Shown: positions 27,101-37,663 of the stretch, piece by piece
Numbering within the stretch: the first letter of the stretch is position 1
How the letters are laid out: the number at the start of each line of letters is the position of its first letter
Assembly: GCA_964030785.1 (NCBI GenBank)
Contig: OZ034979.1
Span: 9,444,883-9,508,882, forward strand
Length of the DNA stretch: 64,000 nucleotides
Reading direction: 5' to 3'
Source of the DNA: Siderastrea siderea
Taxonomy: Eukaryota; Cnidaria; Anthozoa; Scleractinia; Rhizangiidae
Made by a program: the position numbers and the translations under genes
The notes under the pieces: model-generated
The model's database searches: none
What the model was told of the DNA's origin: nothing
What the model saw: only the letters and a program-made list of their open reading frames with translations

Positions 27101-30100
27101 TGCTGATGAAGGATCGGAGGAGGAGGAGGAGGAGGAGGAGGAGGAGGAGAAGGTCTAAACAGAGCCGTCTTGAAAGACTTTTTTAAGGACAAGTAATACC
27201 TTTGTATTTTGAGTGAATGAGGGTGTCTGTGATAACGGGAGTTGACTGTAATAAAAACAAGTTGAAAGCAACTCAAATGTGTCGCAAATTGGATGTACTT
27301 CAAACCGTAGCATTCAGTGTACCAAGGTACACTGCTATTCTTGCCTTATACATACTTATCACCCAACCATGCAATGATTTCTATAACTTTTCGTCACTCA
27401 GTTACCATGGTAACATAACTTCTAATAAAAGTGTTCACTATAAATTAAATGAAACATCTGAGAAAATGCGGGGAAGGTAACACTAACACCTTGCCAACGT
27501 ATACTAACATATGGATAACATGTGCACATTGAAATTATTACGTTACAAACTGAAACAGGATCAGTGTACGGAGATGTAGGTATAGAAGAGGAAACTGGTC
27601 ATTGTACAAATCAAAACTATTACGTTACAATCACGCTCAATGTAGAAGAATGAAACAAGCCGCAAAATCTTGTGCCTTCCGTAACATTACAGGTGAAAAT
27701 AAATAATAAATACAAGTAAGATTAATCGCAAGATTGTGCTCTCTTGCTCGCACACTATGGTACAATGCTAGTGAGAAAAAACTATGAGATAAAAGAAGGA
27801 TGTAATGCAATTTAAAATTAATGCAAATACAAGTAATCCCTCTTGTTCCCTTCACTGGCAATAAATCAGACATGTGCATTGTAACACTGACCACTCATTT
27901 GGAGTCCAAGCAGAATTATTTGATCCATAGAAAGATGATGCAGATTTCCCACTACTCAATGAAGATGTGTTGCTAAGGTTATCTATAAAAATTACAGATT
28001 GAAACAATAAATCAAGCAATCACTGTTAGACCATCATGGTACAAACATACTGTCCCTTTAACCCACTCACTCCCATAATCAGTTAGGTAGATTTCGTTTA
28101 AATAACGTTCTACACAGATCTTCTCATCGAAAGAGAATATCCGGGAAAACCCACTTTGATGTGGGTTTTCATGTGTCTAAAAAAAGAAACACAACGTAAC
28201 TGTACATGACTGTGACATTTACAGTAGCAGCATTTTGTCCAACATAGAAGAATTGCAAGGTGTAGATCATATGGATTTCACACTCGTATGAAGCAACTGG
28301 GAGTATTACTACTGCTTGGTGGTGGATTGAACTAGAAGTGTTGATTTGAGGTATCCCTTGGCACTTCATTATAATTATTGGGGTTTTCACTGTACCACTC
28401 ACAATAGACCTAGAAGAGTAACAAAATCTATAATAATAATAATAACAATAATAATGATAACTGTTATGGTCTCCCTGTGCGTTTACCATATATAGTAATT
28501 ACATGTGCACGCATAGATTCAATAAAATGTGTTTGCATTGAACCGCCAGTTGTCCAGGTGTGTTCCTAGATCTCTTGTCAATACATGACAATAACGATAA
28601 CGATAACGATAATGATAATGATGATAATATTGATAATAATAATGGTTTAAATTAATAAATGTCTTTGTGTCTATAAGACAAATTACAACATATTTTTATT
28701 TACAAGAATAACATAAACAATAAAAGTGTTTTTCACAATAACTCAGAATATGTTACAGCTAATGGGACTGGGCTACAAGTTAAGAACAAAGCCTAAATGT
28801 ATAACAAATATAAAACTTTCAAATATCCTTAGTATTACTATTGTGTGGTTCCAGAAAACATCCATACCCCCACCACGGAGGGAATTGGAAATTCCGGAGG
28901 GGTAGGGGGGGGGGTCAAAAGCCCTGGAAAATCCAGAGGAGGGGGGGGTGAATGGATAAATTACTTTCTAGAGGGTCAATGTCGATTCATTCCGATGTAA
29001 GCTTCAGATATAGTTTTGAACATTGCTACTAACTGAATTTATAGATCTTTATTGTCGAAGTAAATTAGTTTCACTGCTTCATAAACACTTTTGCTAAATC
29101 TGAAACAGGTATTCTTTGGAAGCGATATTGGGGCCGAAACGAGATAAACATCGTCATTGCGTTATTTCCATAGAAGGAGCTGCCATTACTCGTTACCAGT
29201 CTTCGAGAAGACAGCAACACATACCAGGAGTGGTTACATTTACTAGTGGTTCAAGACAACTTCGATGAAATGTCTGCGCCGTCTAAACAACCTAAATTTT
29301 CAGCTTACCTTCACCATTGACATAAATTACACGGGTTGTTTACGAACAATCAGTCCGTCCTTTTGAACTTCCCTATGTCGCAACTGGCAAGCGAAGCGCG
29401 ATCTCATTGACTCGTAGAAGTCGTGTTTTGCTAAGCTCAGCAACAAGAATACTTATTTCGAAGTACAAGAATGACCTTCAAGTAATGGGCTCTTAACTGA
29501 GGGCTGGTATGCAGTGTAACGACTTTAGACAACTCAACATTCGTTATTCTTTCTAGTTTGATCATTTCCCCTTAATTCTGTTTGTGCCTTTTCCTTGTTC
29601 CTGATCACGTTGTTGAAGTAACGTTAATCAGCAATGCTACGACTCTTCGAGGGAATTCTTTAATTAAAACAAACGTTTTACATGCTTTTGTCGAGGTAAT
29701 TTTACAGATACCTAGCATATCTGTTTGACCTAGAGAAGAACAGTAAGATAATATGTCATGAGCAAGTTATGACTATGTGCACTATTATTTTAAAGGCTAA
29801 TAAACAGTATAAACAAGTCCTATGTAATTGGAACGGCTTAGCTTCAATAAAATTTGGATCAGTTGCTTCATTTTTAGCACTCTCCCTTGTTGACCGAAAT
29901 TTTTCAGGGGGGTTGGGGGGGGGGTGTTTGTCATATTGTGGAAAGTCCGGAGGGATGGGGGGGGGGGTAATAGCTTACCTCAAAAATTGGAAAATCTGGG
30001 GAGGAGGGGGGTCCTAAGTGAAATTCCCTCTGTGGTAAGGGTACGGATATTTTCTGGAACCACACATTGCTAATAAAATCCTTAGTATCATAATAATTAT

Positions 30101-33100
30101 TATAAGATATATATTATCATATCCTTAGTATTACTGTAATCTCATGTAGTGTCACTGACCTCTCGCTCTTGTTTGATCAACAAGAGGTGTTTTCTTGGTC
30201 TGTGAGGGAGGTGCCATCTGCTTTGCTAAGTAATTAGTTGGTCTGTTTGGAGTAACCCTGCAATATACACGGAACAGAGACAATCTCAACAAAGCCAGAT
30301 ACATCAGTCAGGTAGATGATGAGAAAGACGAACACTTCCAGACCCTGCTTAACATGGAGTACTTGTTAAAAGAAACAATTTTCAAGGTCCTGGAAGAAAA
30401 TCTGTTGTACTTTTTCTCCAAAAATCTGAGTTCCCACGATCTTAGCCCTTTAAGCCCCAATAGTGACAAGCACCTATGTAATTTCTCCTTACAGTATCAT
30501 TTACTTGATCAAACATACAGGTCATGAGAATTAACGAAATGATCACTAAAGATGAGGTGTCTTGATGTGTAAGGAAATTCTCCCAACTAGTACCTAAAGA
30601 AATATATGGAGAACAGTGAGGAAAACATGTGTGTTGATAATACGGCTTAAAGGTTTCAACAGAAACGATCCTAATCATGATTTATGAGATCCTATGTAAT
30701 CTTGAGTCCCTGTTGTTTCAGACTGAAATCTATGTCCATTGGATGAAGTTGCATAGTATTTGTTGAACTCCCATTTCTAAAAACATCTTTGGCTCCCCTC
30801 ATGCATTTAAGATAGCAGGAATCTACTACATACTATCAAACAAAGACAACCTTTTCAATAACTTACTTTTGTGTACTGCAAGATGATGGTGAAGAAACAA
30901 GTTTGCTTCTTAGCGGTGACTCATGGTTTTGAACTCTAGTTGAAGAGACATTGGTGTTGATATTGTTACAGGGCTGATTCTGGAGAAAATTATAAGAAAA
31001 GCATTAAAAACTGTCAAAATGATTCTCTCAGGTTTGAGTAGAATGTTAAATTTAGAGCTCTGGGATTATTAAATATAACTCACCCCTATGATAATACAGT
31101 CGCATAGAATGATAACTCACCTCTATGTTATCCTGTATACTGTTTTCTCTTGAGGAGAATGAGGATAATTTGCCTGTGAATATGACCAACAGAACTTATT
31201 GATAACACTTTTAAATTCTCATCGGCAATACACGAGCTTGGAAAAGGTTCCTTAAGAAAGACTATTTGAAGCATTTTGTTGGGTGACCTAACTGTTCACC
31301 AGTATGCATTTATACACTTAGTTGCAGAGATGAAGTGTGTTCTAAGGAAACACCACAATACACCAGCAAAGAAGTCCTAGGCTCACAAATTTAACATGCA
31401 AAACCACTAGATGCAGTCAAATGCAATTTAACTTACAAGGAACAAGCATAGCGTGGCAGCAGCTCTAGCTGGCATTACTTTCAAGGTGGCTTGCTTAATT
31501 TCAGTTGGTATGTAGCAATTAGGTGTAGCGTGTTTCTTGCATCCCCCCTCTCCCCCTGGCATTTTATTTGGCTTTTATTTACTATTATCTTTCTTGTTTT
31601 TATTTTTTATTATTACTTATTTTCACTGAAATTTGGTGTTTCAGTGTAACTGGTACTCAGGTTCTGTTTGTGGTGTGTGTTGGGGTTGCAGGCAGTTCCA
31701 GCCACATGGGCATCTTCGACAGTGAGGGCTAGAGTTGTAGCCCCAGCCTCTAGGCTTCCCCTAACACCCAATCTCCACTTGCGACAAATGTTGTTAACTA
31801 CTTCAATCATACATTTTTTCCCAATTTTTATTCACGATGTTCTTTACAACCATAAAATAATACTGCTAACAATACCTCAATAACACACCTGTCACACTTA
31901 ATAATTATCAGCAATAATCAATGACATTAAACAAGAAATTCTGAAGAATTTACAGGTGGCAATTAGTCTTCCCCCCCTTCCCTTTTTCCTAAGGAAAAAA
32001 GGTTTCTTCAAAAAAAAAAAAAACTTTAGTAGTTCGTGGTTTCCGGTGACCTGTTATGGACAATTTGCACCTCCGGTATATAAGGTATGTAAGCTTACAT
32101 ACATTTAAAAATGTATGTAAGCATATTACCGGTGACAGATGAAAGGTCAATTCAATTCAGTGTGACCAAAACAGTGACTACTTGAAGCAATATTTTGACT
32201 AATATTGTGACACTATCAAGAAAGATATTTTAAGTGCTTGTGATGAACTGTAAGCTGCGTGCTTGTGAATGTCTGATATGGCGTATTCCCTTTAAAAACA
32301 AGATTTGACACGTCTGCAGCATTTCTAATGTAGTTTGTCAATACATTCCCTGAAGTTTTTTTTTTCCTATCATAGCTATAGATGAAAAATTCAACTTGAA
32401 AACTCTTCAACAAAGGTCATTTCATGAGGAGAATGTCCGGTATTTGAGAGATTGGCTTTCAATCTGATAAAATCGATGTCATTATAACAGCGAGGCCATT
32501 GTTCAGAGGCCATGCGAACCCAAGAGGGCTAAGTGAACTGACGGACGACGACTAGCGATGAAAATGAAACACAAAAAACGTCCATTTTATGAGTCGGGAC
32601 GACGTGCATACACGCACGAATACCGCCTAATTAACTTCATTCTTACCTTTAAAGGAAGCATTGTATGCCCTAACACCATTCAAGGAGTCAAGAAATAATC
32701 CAAGCTGATTTGGAGCTGCATCTTTCAAGTTAATGGACACTGCAGATCTGCCACCCTCTTGTGTTACCGACAGAGTTAATCGTGAATCACGAGTATGCAC
32801 ATCAAATTTATCTGGCCTTAACTGGAACTGAAAAAAAAGATGAAGATATAGGGGCATTTAACACTTTAAACCCCAATATTAACATTCATATTCTCCTCAC
32901 ATTCTCCTTACATTTCTTGTGCTACGGGTTGCGAGAATTTGATTAAAAATCAAGACATTTGATCATTGGTGATTATTTTCTTTATTCTTATGACCTGCAT
33001 GTTTGATCAAATAGTACTACTGTAAGGAGAAGTTTCATGCTTGTTACTGTTGGAGCTTAAAGGGTTAAACAGTAATGCCATAGGCCGTATCATCTTGGAT

Positions 33101-35020
33101 ATGACTGACAATTTTAATATTGACTTTCTGGCTTCTATGTTATTTCCCATATTTTGTTTAATATTGATCAAAAGCTGTATTTTTGGGGCTTCATTGGGGC
33201 TGATTCGTGAAGTTTTAATTTTAAGTTTTACTGACCTTTCCCAGTTCATGTAGACCTTGGTATGCAATTCAAATGGAATACACAATGGCTTTCAGTAAAC
33301 AAGCCAAGTGAAAAGGTTCAATAGTCCTGGGGAAGGGGTACTCTGTAGATTTATGGATAGGTGTGTGCTGCTGGTATTTTGAAACCCTTTTATTATAGCA
33401 AACCCTGTTCAGTTACAGTTTGCAATCTTAATCAAGACCAGACACCAAAAACCTTTCCCCACCAAAAACTTGTCATGTCTCAGTTCCTGTTTATAGTCAA
33501 AATACTCAGCGCATTCCGCTTATTATTTGGGAATGACTTTCATTAATCGGGAACAGATTGCGTTATTGGAATCAAAATTCCACATTCAAATTGAATATTG
33601 CAATGCTATAAAACTGTGAAGAATAATTTCTTACAAACACATCTGCTGTAAATGCACAAGAAATGTTCCTGAAAATTGAGAAAAATTCCCTGTAATGTCG
33701 AACCGATTGAAACCAACAGCCGCCAACGGCTTCGCATTTCGCGTGTGAACTTTTGGTTTATGTAAGTAACAATCCAATCAACATTTGTTATTTCGAATGA
33801 GTCTACCATTGAAAGTTTTCAATCTTCAATTTGAAATGGAATTTTGATTCCAATAATGTAATCTCTTCCCGAGTTCTGAAAATCATTCCTAAATAATGAG
33901 CGGAACGCACTGAGTATTTTGACTACGGACAACATTCTTCACACTGCTGAACAGTTTCTTGGCAAATGATACCCGTTCTAGCCAAAACTCTCTGATTTTC
34001 TACACAATATCTCAGACTAGACTGCTTGAAAACCACACCCTTCACAGCAACACTTACCCATATAACTTAGATGTGGGAGTACCTCTCCCCCTAGGACAAC
34101 AGTACACCTTTGCAAGTTGCTCTGCATTCCATAATTTTAGCGAACATATATTGTCAAATTCCAAATATAGGGCCACTTATGCACCCATCAATAATAAGCC
34201 CCAGGGTGGGGATGGGGGCACAGGAAGATTTTGAGGGAAGCAAGTGAGAGTCAACTTTCCTTGTCACCAGACAACTACTTAAAGCCACTTTCCAGCCCCT
34301 AGATTGTTTCTGAGGCAGTAAATTGGCGCATCAAGCAATACCAAACTCCCTTCAAAAGGGGCAGCCCTCTTAATCAATTTGCTGGGGGGAAGTGCCCCCC
34401 CCCCCCCCAACCCAATACCCTGCGGAATAACACTGATAGGTGCCAATTAGAAGGTGTCTCAAATAAGCCAACAAACTACTTTGGAAAAATACCTTAAAAG
34501 TGGTCCTGTTATCTTAAGTTAAGCCTCATATTTTCGTGTGATTGTAGAACAGAGTAAACTTAATTAAATAAATTTCTAAGTCGATTAAACCATTCATTCA
34601 GTCGTTTCGAATGTCAAAGCATGTAGCTTAACATGACATGCACCAAATGCCCCTCGAAAATGACAGAAACAACCAACTATTTAAAAGAAAATCCCATATT
34701 TTCTGTGTCAAAAACTAAACATGTCAAAGTATCAAATTCAGGAGAAAATCCAGCATATGTGCAGCGCACTTTCAAATCCTAATACAAACGCCACGCTGAC
34801 AACATCATACGAAAATTCAAAATATTTCCCGGGAACATTCGCACGGGCATACCTTCTTTCTTTTTGCCGTTGTGATAGCGTGAAGATAGTAACTGCTACT
34901 CAACTTATAAAGAGCTATCGACCCATTTTGGAAGCCCAGGTTCAATCGTTCCACACTCGACCACGTAACCTTTCCAGAAACCTCGCAAATCTTTTCTCCA
35001 TCGAGTGCAGAAGCCGCCAT
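167..35020 (-). CDS. USP37: Ubiquitin carboxyl-terminal hydrolase 37-like, complete, 23 exons, 1,105 aa
   Basis: Cysteine deubiquitinase; vertebrate USP37 removes ubiquitin chains from cell-cycle and replication proteins. Exons: 35020-34853, 32827-32647, 31173-31121, 30979-30867, 30257-30160, 27982-27892, 26443-26306, 25532-25404, 24448-24322, 23696-23592, 23286-23216, 22713-22651, 21997-21928, 19614-19535, 17071-16971, 15588-15525, 15227-15087, 13729-12580, 12010-11953, 2528-2434, 2088-2010, 1337-1264, 235-167. All introns are GT-AG and all phases fit (3,318 nt). Exons 1-2 form the PH-like domain. The Cys box FSNLGNTCYMNAILQSL puts the catalytic Cys at about residue 289, and the QNDAHEFL-like box follows (here QHDAHEFL). 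Two CxxC zinc pairs lie near 423/426 and 477/480. The His box GHYISDVYD gives His about 1060, and Asp is about 1078. The protein ends GYIFFYLYK. UIM-type motifs lie near 666-681, 758-773, 967-981 and 985-1000, with a weaker one near 821-833, inserted in the catalytic domain as in USP37. Exon 1 starts at an ATG in a typical ATGGCGGC context. Intron 19 carries the 8.9-kb transposon. Paralogues USP26/29 are mammalian, so USP37 is the best name. Confidence 0.95.
236..1263. other. USP37 last intron: simple repeats only
   Basis: AT-rich. It holds a (TTG)n run at about 689-710, a (TTTA)n run at about 1018-1041 and TACATACT-type runs near 430-470. No gene or complete element recognised. Confidence 0.6.
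1575..1900. repeat. Three-copy tandem repeat, period about 106-113 bp
   Basis: The phrase gaaagctactgagcag recurs at 1589, 1702 and 1808. Each copy is followed by gatgctgtttattatgctgt and a downstream ggttctaac. It lies in a USP37 intron (1338-2009). A diverged piece of the same family appears near 19810-19920. Confidence 0.65.
2745..2949. mobile_element. TTAA-flanked MITE, copy 1 (205 bp)
   Basis: Flanked by TTAA at 2741-2744 and 2950-2953. Its ends are of the family type CCCTTTAAGCCC...GGGCTTAAAGGG, here slightly diverged, and the interior has paired ctccttac/gtaaggag motifs. Its right-hand TTAA is shared with the 8.9-kb transposon, which is inserted exactly at that tetranucleotide. Confidence 0.8.
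2954..4121 (+). repeat. Left terminal inverted repeat of the 8.9-kb element
   Basis: This pairs with 10704-11870 as reverse complement. By eye the outer ~250 bp are nearly identical to the partner, while the inner part (about 3700-4121) is only about 80% alike. The inner limit is set by the shared stretch gactgctgaccggatgt, after which similarity ends. Short open frames here are non-coding shadows of the repeat. Confidence 0.9.
4296..4301 (-). promoter_or_regulatory. Candidate polyadenylation signal of the transposon gene
   Basis: An AATAAA hexamer on the minus strand, about 590 bp after the stop codon at 4891 and before the left TIR begins. It is the only AATAAA I noticed in the 3' interior of the element. 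Chance occurrence in AT-rich DNA is possible. Confidence 0.35.
4891..10066 (-). CDS. Transposon-borne zinc-finger/DDE-like protein, 8 exons, 1,177 aa, intact
   Basis: Exons: 10066-9892, 9769-9551, 8877-8819, 8716-7646, 7569-7432, 7135-6283, 6025-5940, 5823-4891. All introns are GT-AG and phases close exactly (3,534 nt), with no stop or frameshift. Residues 1-151 are Cys/His-rich, with ICQYHRDRLGIYWRG and a CRECR pair. Residues 509-554 form a second Cys/His cluster ending CHRC. Residues about 610-760 look like an RNase-H-fold transposase core: LIVQDFAMKF (Asp about 622), FRQDNAGCYHS (Asp about 705), then GKGSCDRKAAQIK (Asp about 746). Near 911-935 is a C2H2 finger (C-x4-C-x12-H-x5-H), followed by a basic region with FLTPQQITSYFSRMAAK. 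I recognise the general layout as a multi-copy, unnamed cnidarian family. The transposase role is inference from the DDE-like spacing and from its position as the only gene inside a TIR element; the superfamily is not assigned. A domesticated host gene is the alternative. Confidence 0.88.
9240..9480. repeat. Degenerate tetranucleotide repeat (GAAT/CGAA)n
   Basis: Runs of gaatgaat, cgaacgaa and related 4-mers in the second intron of the transposon gene (8878-9550). No other feature was seen in that intron. Confidence 0.75.
10704..11870 (-). repeat. Right terminal inverted repeat of the 8.9-kb element
   Basis: Reverse-complement partner of 2954-4121. It ends about 640 bp upstream of the start codon of the internal gene, so it and the adjoining 10067-10703 spacer are the likely promoter region of that gene. 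No clear TATA box was identified. Confidence 0.9.
12011..12333. other. USP37 intron 18, left part
   Basis: AT-rich intron with a short SINE-like scrap near 12120-12165 (gagcaactaggagtataactac). Nothing else recognised. Confidence 0.5.
12338..12542. mobile_element. TTAA-flanked MITE, copy 2 (205 bp)
   Basis: TTAA at 12334-12337 and 12543-12546, with termini CCCTTTAAGCCC and its inverse. In USP37 intron 18. The CCC terminus next to TTAA resembles piggyBac-type non-autonomous elements. Confidence 0.85.
14547..15100 (-). repeat. About 45-55-bp minisatellite copied from an exon/intron boundary
   Basis: About eleven degenerate units sit directly downstream (in transcript sense) of USP37 exon 17. 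Each contains a version of ACATCAAGGTRAGAAAGTG, which is the real exon-17 end and its 5' splice site at 15086/15087. Several units keep a GTAAG donor core, near 14592, 14637, 14687, 14732 and 14820. In each unit the rest is C-rich on the plus strand. Confidence 0.85.
15650..16495. mobile_element. Non-autonomous hAT-like element (846 bp)
   Basis: Termini CAGAGCTTGAAATAA and, inverted, CAGGGCTTGAAATAA. Flanked by direct CATTAG at 15644-15649 and 16496-16501. Both subterminal regions carry several copies of GTCCGG/CCGGAC in either direction, a likely transposase-binding pattern. No transposase frame. In USP37 intron 15. The 6-bp duplication is shorter than the 8 bp usual for hAT, so the superfamily call is tentative. 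Confidence 0.7.
17145..17317. mobile_element. 173-bp CACTA-ended MITE, copy 1
   Basis: Begins CACTACCAGACAAAAATAG and ends GACTGGTAGTG; the termini are inverted repeats of about 27 bp (GTTGGGACA and TGTCCCAAC included). Nearly identical to 18844-19016. No target duplication was found at either copy. Confidence 0.8.
18844..19016. mobile_element. 173-bp CACTA-ended MITE, copy 2
   Basis: Same length and orientation as 17145-17317 with about one base difference, lying 1.7 kb away in the same USP37 intron. The 17318-18843 stretch between them shows no coding sequence I recognise. Confidence 0.8.
19925..21860 (-). mobile_element. tRNA-derived SINE split by a DNA element
   Basis: Read on the minus strand, a tRNA-like head (A-box-like GTGTAGTGGTTAGCAC near 21850, B-box-like GGTTCAACGCC near 21728) leads into the common body ending at GCAACATA (21624). 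The body resumes at TACTGCTGGGGGTAAC (20052) and runs through GACTAGCATCCCATCCAG to about 19925. A short ATGT-repeat tail from another element separates the two boxes near 21745-21765. Confidence 0.7.
20053..21623. mobile_element. Tc1/mariner-type non-autonomous element (1,571 bp)
   Basis: Inverted ends CAGTGCCGCTCAAAAGTATT and CAGTACCGCTCGAAAGTATT, TA duplicated at 20051-20052 and 21624-21625. It has CCGCGG-rich subterminal regions and no transposase frame. It interrupts the SINE precisely: removing it and one TA restores a continuous SINE. Confidence 0.85.
22826..22862. repeat. (CAAA)n microsatellite
   Basis: Repeated caaacaaacaaa in USP37 intron 11. Confidence 0.8.
24799..25231. mobile_element. 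TA-flanked MITE (433 bp)
   Basis: Inverted ends CAGTTGACTCCTG with TA at 24797-24798 and 25232-25233, typical of Tc1/mariner-derived MITEs. In USP37 intron 8. Confidence 0.8.
25959..26162. mobile_element. TTAA-flanked MITE, copy 3 (204 bp)
   Basis: TTAA at 25955-25958 and 26163-26166. The terminus tcctttaagccc pairs with gggcttaaaggg. In USP37 intron 7. Confidence 0.85.
26530..27248. mobile_element. TA-flanked MITE (719 bp) containing a (GGA)n tract
   Basis: Ends CAGTCAACTCTCACC and, inverted, CAGTCAACTCCCG; TA at 26528-26529 and 27249-27250. The (GGA)n run at 27115-27150 lies inside. In USP37 intron 6. Confidence 0.8.
28843..30065. mobile_element. TIR element GTGTGGTTCCAGAAAA, copy 1 (1,223 bp)
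   Basis: Inverted ends GTGTGGTTCCAGAAAACATC and GTGTGGTTCCAGAAAATATC, followed inward by G-rich tracts at both ends. ATT flanks both sides (28840-28842 and 30066-30068). No long open frame. In USP37 intron 5. A second copy is at 50474-52912. Confidence 0.85.
30446..30653. mobile_element. TTAA-type MITE, copy 4 (208 bp)
   Basis: Same termini (ccctttaagcccc...ggcttaaagg). The flanks have decayed to TTAG and TTTC. In USP37 intron 4. An open frame across it is spurious. Confidence 0.75.
31174..32646. other. USP37 intron 2, no recognised feature
   Basis: No coding exon or bounded element recognised. A poly-A run lies near 32011-32023 and a short palindromic repeat around cttacatacatttaaaaatgtatgtaag at about 32093. 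Confidence 0.5.
32872..33064. mobile_element. TTAA-flanked MITE, copy 5 (193 bp)
   Basis: TTAA at 32868-32871 and 33065-33068; ends cactttaaacccc and gagcttaaaggg. In USP37 intron 1. Confidence 0.8.
33494..33925. mobile_element. MITE with about 110-bp inverted ends (432 bp)
   Basis: Left TAGTCAAAATACTCAGCGC and the inverted right TAGTCAAAATACTCAGTGC continue as inverted repeat through ATTGGAATCAAAATTCCA. In USP37 intron 1. The target duplication is not clear. Confidence 0.75.
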
Positions 35021-35271
35021 ATTGTGTTCGTGTTTTTTCTCAGCGACTTTCTGAGCGGGAAATGAAGCACGACCGCAAGGACTTAGGGGATAGTACCAAG
35101 TGGGGTTTCCTAAAGTCCCAACCAGGGTGGGGTGCGAAAGAAAAAGGGCTTTTTGCATGGACAGTCAAATTGGTGATGCGTTCATGTGAGCTACATATAA
35201 CGTCCCAGTATACATACACCTCTATGTGAGGGACATATAGCGTCCCATTATATGAAACGCATACTTCTTTT

Positions 35272-37440
35272 CACCTAAGTTTGCCTTGGTTCACCTTAGT
35301 TTGCCTTGGTTTACCTTAGTTTGCCTTGGTTCACCTCCGTTTGCCTTGATTCACCTCAGTTTGCCTTGGTTCACCATAGTTTGCCTTGGTTCACCTTAGT
35401 TTGCCTTGGTTCACCTCTGTTTGCCTTGGTTCACCTTAGTTTGCCCTGGTTCACCTCCGTTTGCCTTTGTTCACCTTAGTTTGCCTTGGTTCACCTCAGT
35501 TTGCCTTGGTTCACCTTAGTTTACCTTGGTTCACCTTAGTTTGCCTTGATTCACCTTAGTTTGCCTTGGTTCACCTCAGTTTGTCTTGGTTCACCTCAGA
35601 TTGCCTTGGTTCCTTGGTGCACCCCAGTTTGGCTTGGTTCACCTTAGTTTGCCTTGGTTCACCTCAGTTTGCCTTGGTTCACCTCAGTTTGCCTTGGTTC
35701 ACCTTAGTTTGCCTTGGTTCACCTCTGTTTGCCTTGGTTCACCTTAGTTTGCCTTGGTTCACCTCCGTTTGCCTTTGTTCACCTTAGTTTGCCTTGGTTC
35801 ACCTCAGTTTGCCTTGGTTCACCTTAGTTTGCCTGGTTCAGTTTGCCTTGGTTCACCTCAGTTTGCCTTGGTTCACCTTAGTTTACCTTGGTTCACCTTA
35901 GTTTGCCTTGATTCACCTTAGTTTGCCTTGGTTCACCTCAGTTTGTCTTGGTTCACCTCAGATTGCCTTGGTTCCTTGGTGCACCCCAGTTTGGCTTGGT
36001 TCACCTTAGTTTGCCTTGGTTCACCTCAGTTTGCCTTGGTTCACCTCAGTTTGCCTTGGTTCACCTTAGTTTGCCTTGGTTCACCTCTGTTTGCCTTGGT
36101 TCACCTTAGTTTGCCTTGGTTCACCTCCGTTTGCCTTTGTTCACCTTAGTTTGCCTTGGTTCACCTCAGTTTGCCTTGGTTCACCTTAGTTTGCCTTGGT
36201 TCACCTTAGTTTGCCTTGATTCACCTTAGTTTGCCTTGGTTCACCTCAGTTTGTCTTGGTTCACCTCAGATTGCCTTGGTTCACATTAGTTTGCCTTGGT
36301 TCACCTCTGTTTGCCTTGGTTCACCTTAGTTTGCCTCGGTTCACCTCTGTTTGCCTTGGTTCACCTTAGTTTGCCTTTGTTCACCTCAGTTTGCCTTGGT
36401 TCACCTTAGTTTGCCTTGGTTCACCTTAGTTTGCCTTGGTTCACCTCTGTTTCCCTTGGTTCACCTCTGTTTGCCTTGGTTCACCTTAGTTTGCCTTGGT
36501 TCAACTTAGTTTACCTTGGTTCACCTCCGTTTGCCTTGGTTCCCCTTAGTTTGCCTTGGTTCCCCTTAGTTTGCGTTGGTTCACCTTAGTTTGCCTTGGT
36601 TCCCCTTAGTTTGCCTTGGTTCACCTCAGTTTGCCTTCACCTCCGTTTGCCTTGGTTCACCTTAGTTTGCCTTGGTTCCCCTTAGTTTGCCTTGGTTCCC
36701 CTTAGTTTGCCTTGGTTCCCTTTAGTTTGCCTTGGTTCACCTTAGTTTGCGTTGGTTCACCTTAGTTTGCGTTGGTTCACCTTAGTTTTCCTTGGTTCAC
36801 CTTAAGTTTCCTTGGTTCACCTTAGTTTGCCTTGGTTCACCATAGTTTTCATTGGTTCACCTTAGTTTGCCTTGGTTCACCTTAGTTTGCGTTGGTTCAC
36901 CTCAGTTTGCCTTGGTTCACCTCAGTTTGCCTTGGTTCCCTTTAGTTTGCCTTGGTTCACCTTAGTTTGCGTTGGGTCACCTTAGTTTTCCTTGGTGCAC
37001 CCCAGTTTGGCTTGGTTCACCTTAGTTTGCCTTGGTTCACCTCAGTTTGCCTTGGTTCACCTCAGTTTGCCTTGGTTCACCTTAGTTTGCCTTGGTTCAC
37101 CCCAGTTTTCCTTGGTTCACCTTTGTTTGCCTTGGTTCACGTTAGTTTGCCTTGGTTCACCTTAGTTTGCCTTGGTTCACCTCTGTTTGCCTTGGTTCAC
37201 CTTAGTTTGCCTTGGTTAGCCTCTGTTTGCCTTGGTTCACCTTAGTTTGCCTTGGTTCACCTTAGTTTGCCTTGGTTCACCTTAGTTTGCCTTGGTTCAC
37301 CCCAGTTTGCCTTGGTTCACCTTAGTTTGCCTTGGTTCACCTCCGTTTGCCTTGGTTCACCTTAGTTTGCCTTGGTTCACCCCAGTTTGCATTCGCTGAC
37401 CTCAGTTTGCCTTGGTTCACCTTAGTTTGCCTTGTTTCAC
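35272..37440. repeat. Minisatellite, 20-bp unit, about 108 copies
   Basis: The unit TTTGCCTTGGTTCACCTTAG repeats head to tail with scattered substitutions. Because 20 is not a multiple of 3, unbroken frames over 60-nt periods arise; they are not genes. A segment of about 362 bp is duplicated within the array. Confidence 0.97.
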
Positions 37441-37663
37441 CTGGACACAGTAGGGAGAACGTGGGCAAACTCGGATGACCGAGTGCAAACTAAGCAGAAC
37501 GAGGGGAAACTAGGGAGAACGGGAACAAACTTGATTATAAAAAAGCTATAAAAACTCAACTGAGTTGCATCGTAGTGTCCTGAACCGGTTGCATTGTAGG
37601 CGATATATATTGATGATTTCACGATGCAGGCATCTGTTATGAAGGACGTGAAAGGAAAAGTGG

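Noticed and set aside
28322..28415. Possible extra USP37 exon between exons 5 and 6
   Set aside because: With the required phase it hits a stop within three codons, and exon 5 joins exon 6 directly in the correct phase with conserved SSFYGS sequence.
34959..35158. Longer N-terminus for USP37 starting at 35158
   Set aside because: That frame would begin inside the unrelated upstream flank of the 3.9-kb element. The ATG at 35020 has a typical start context and gives the expected PH-domain length.
35272..37440. Regular short direct repeats resembling a CRISPR array, and long repeat-protein frames (VHLSLPWFT-type)
   Set aside because: There are no unique spacers: the 20-bp units are contiguous. 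The frames exist only because the unit lacks stop codons, and this is animal DNA inside a transposon.
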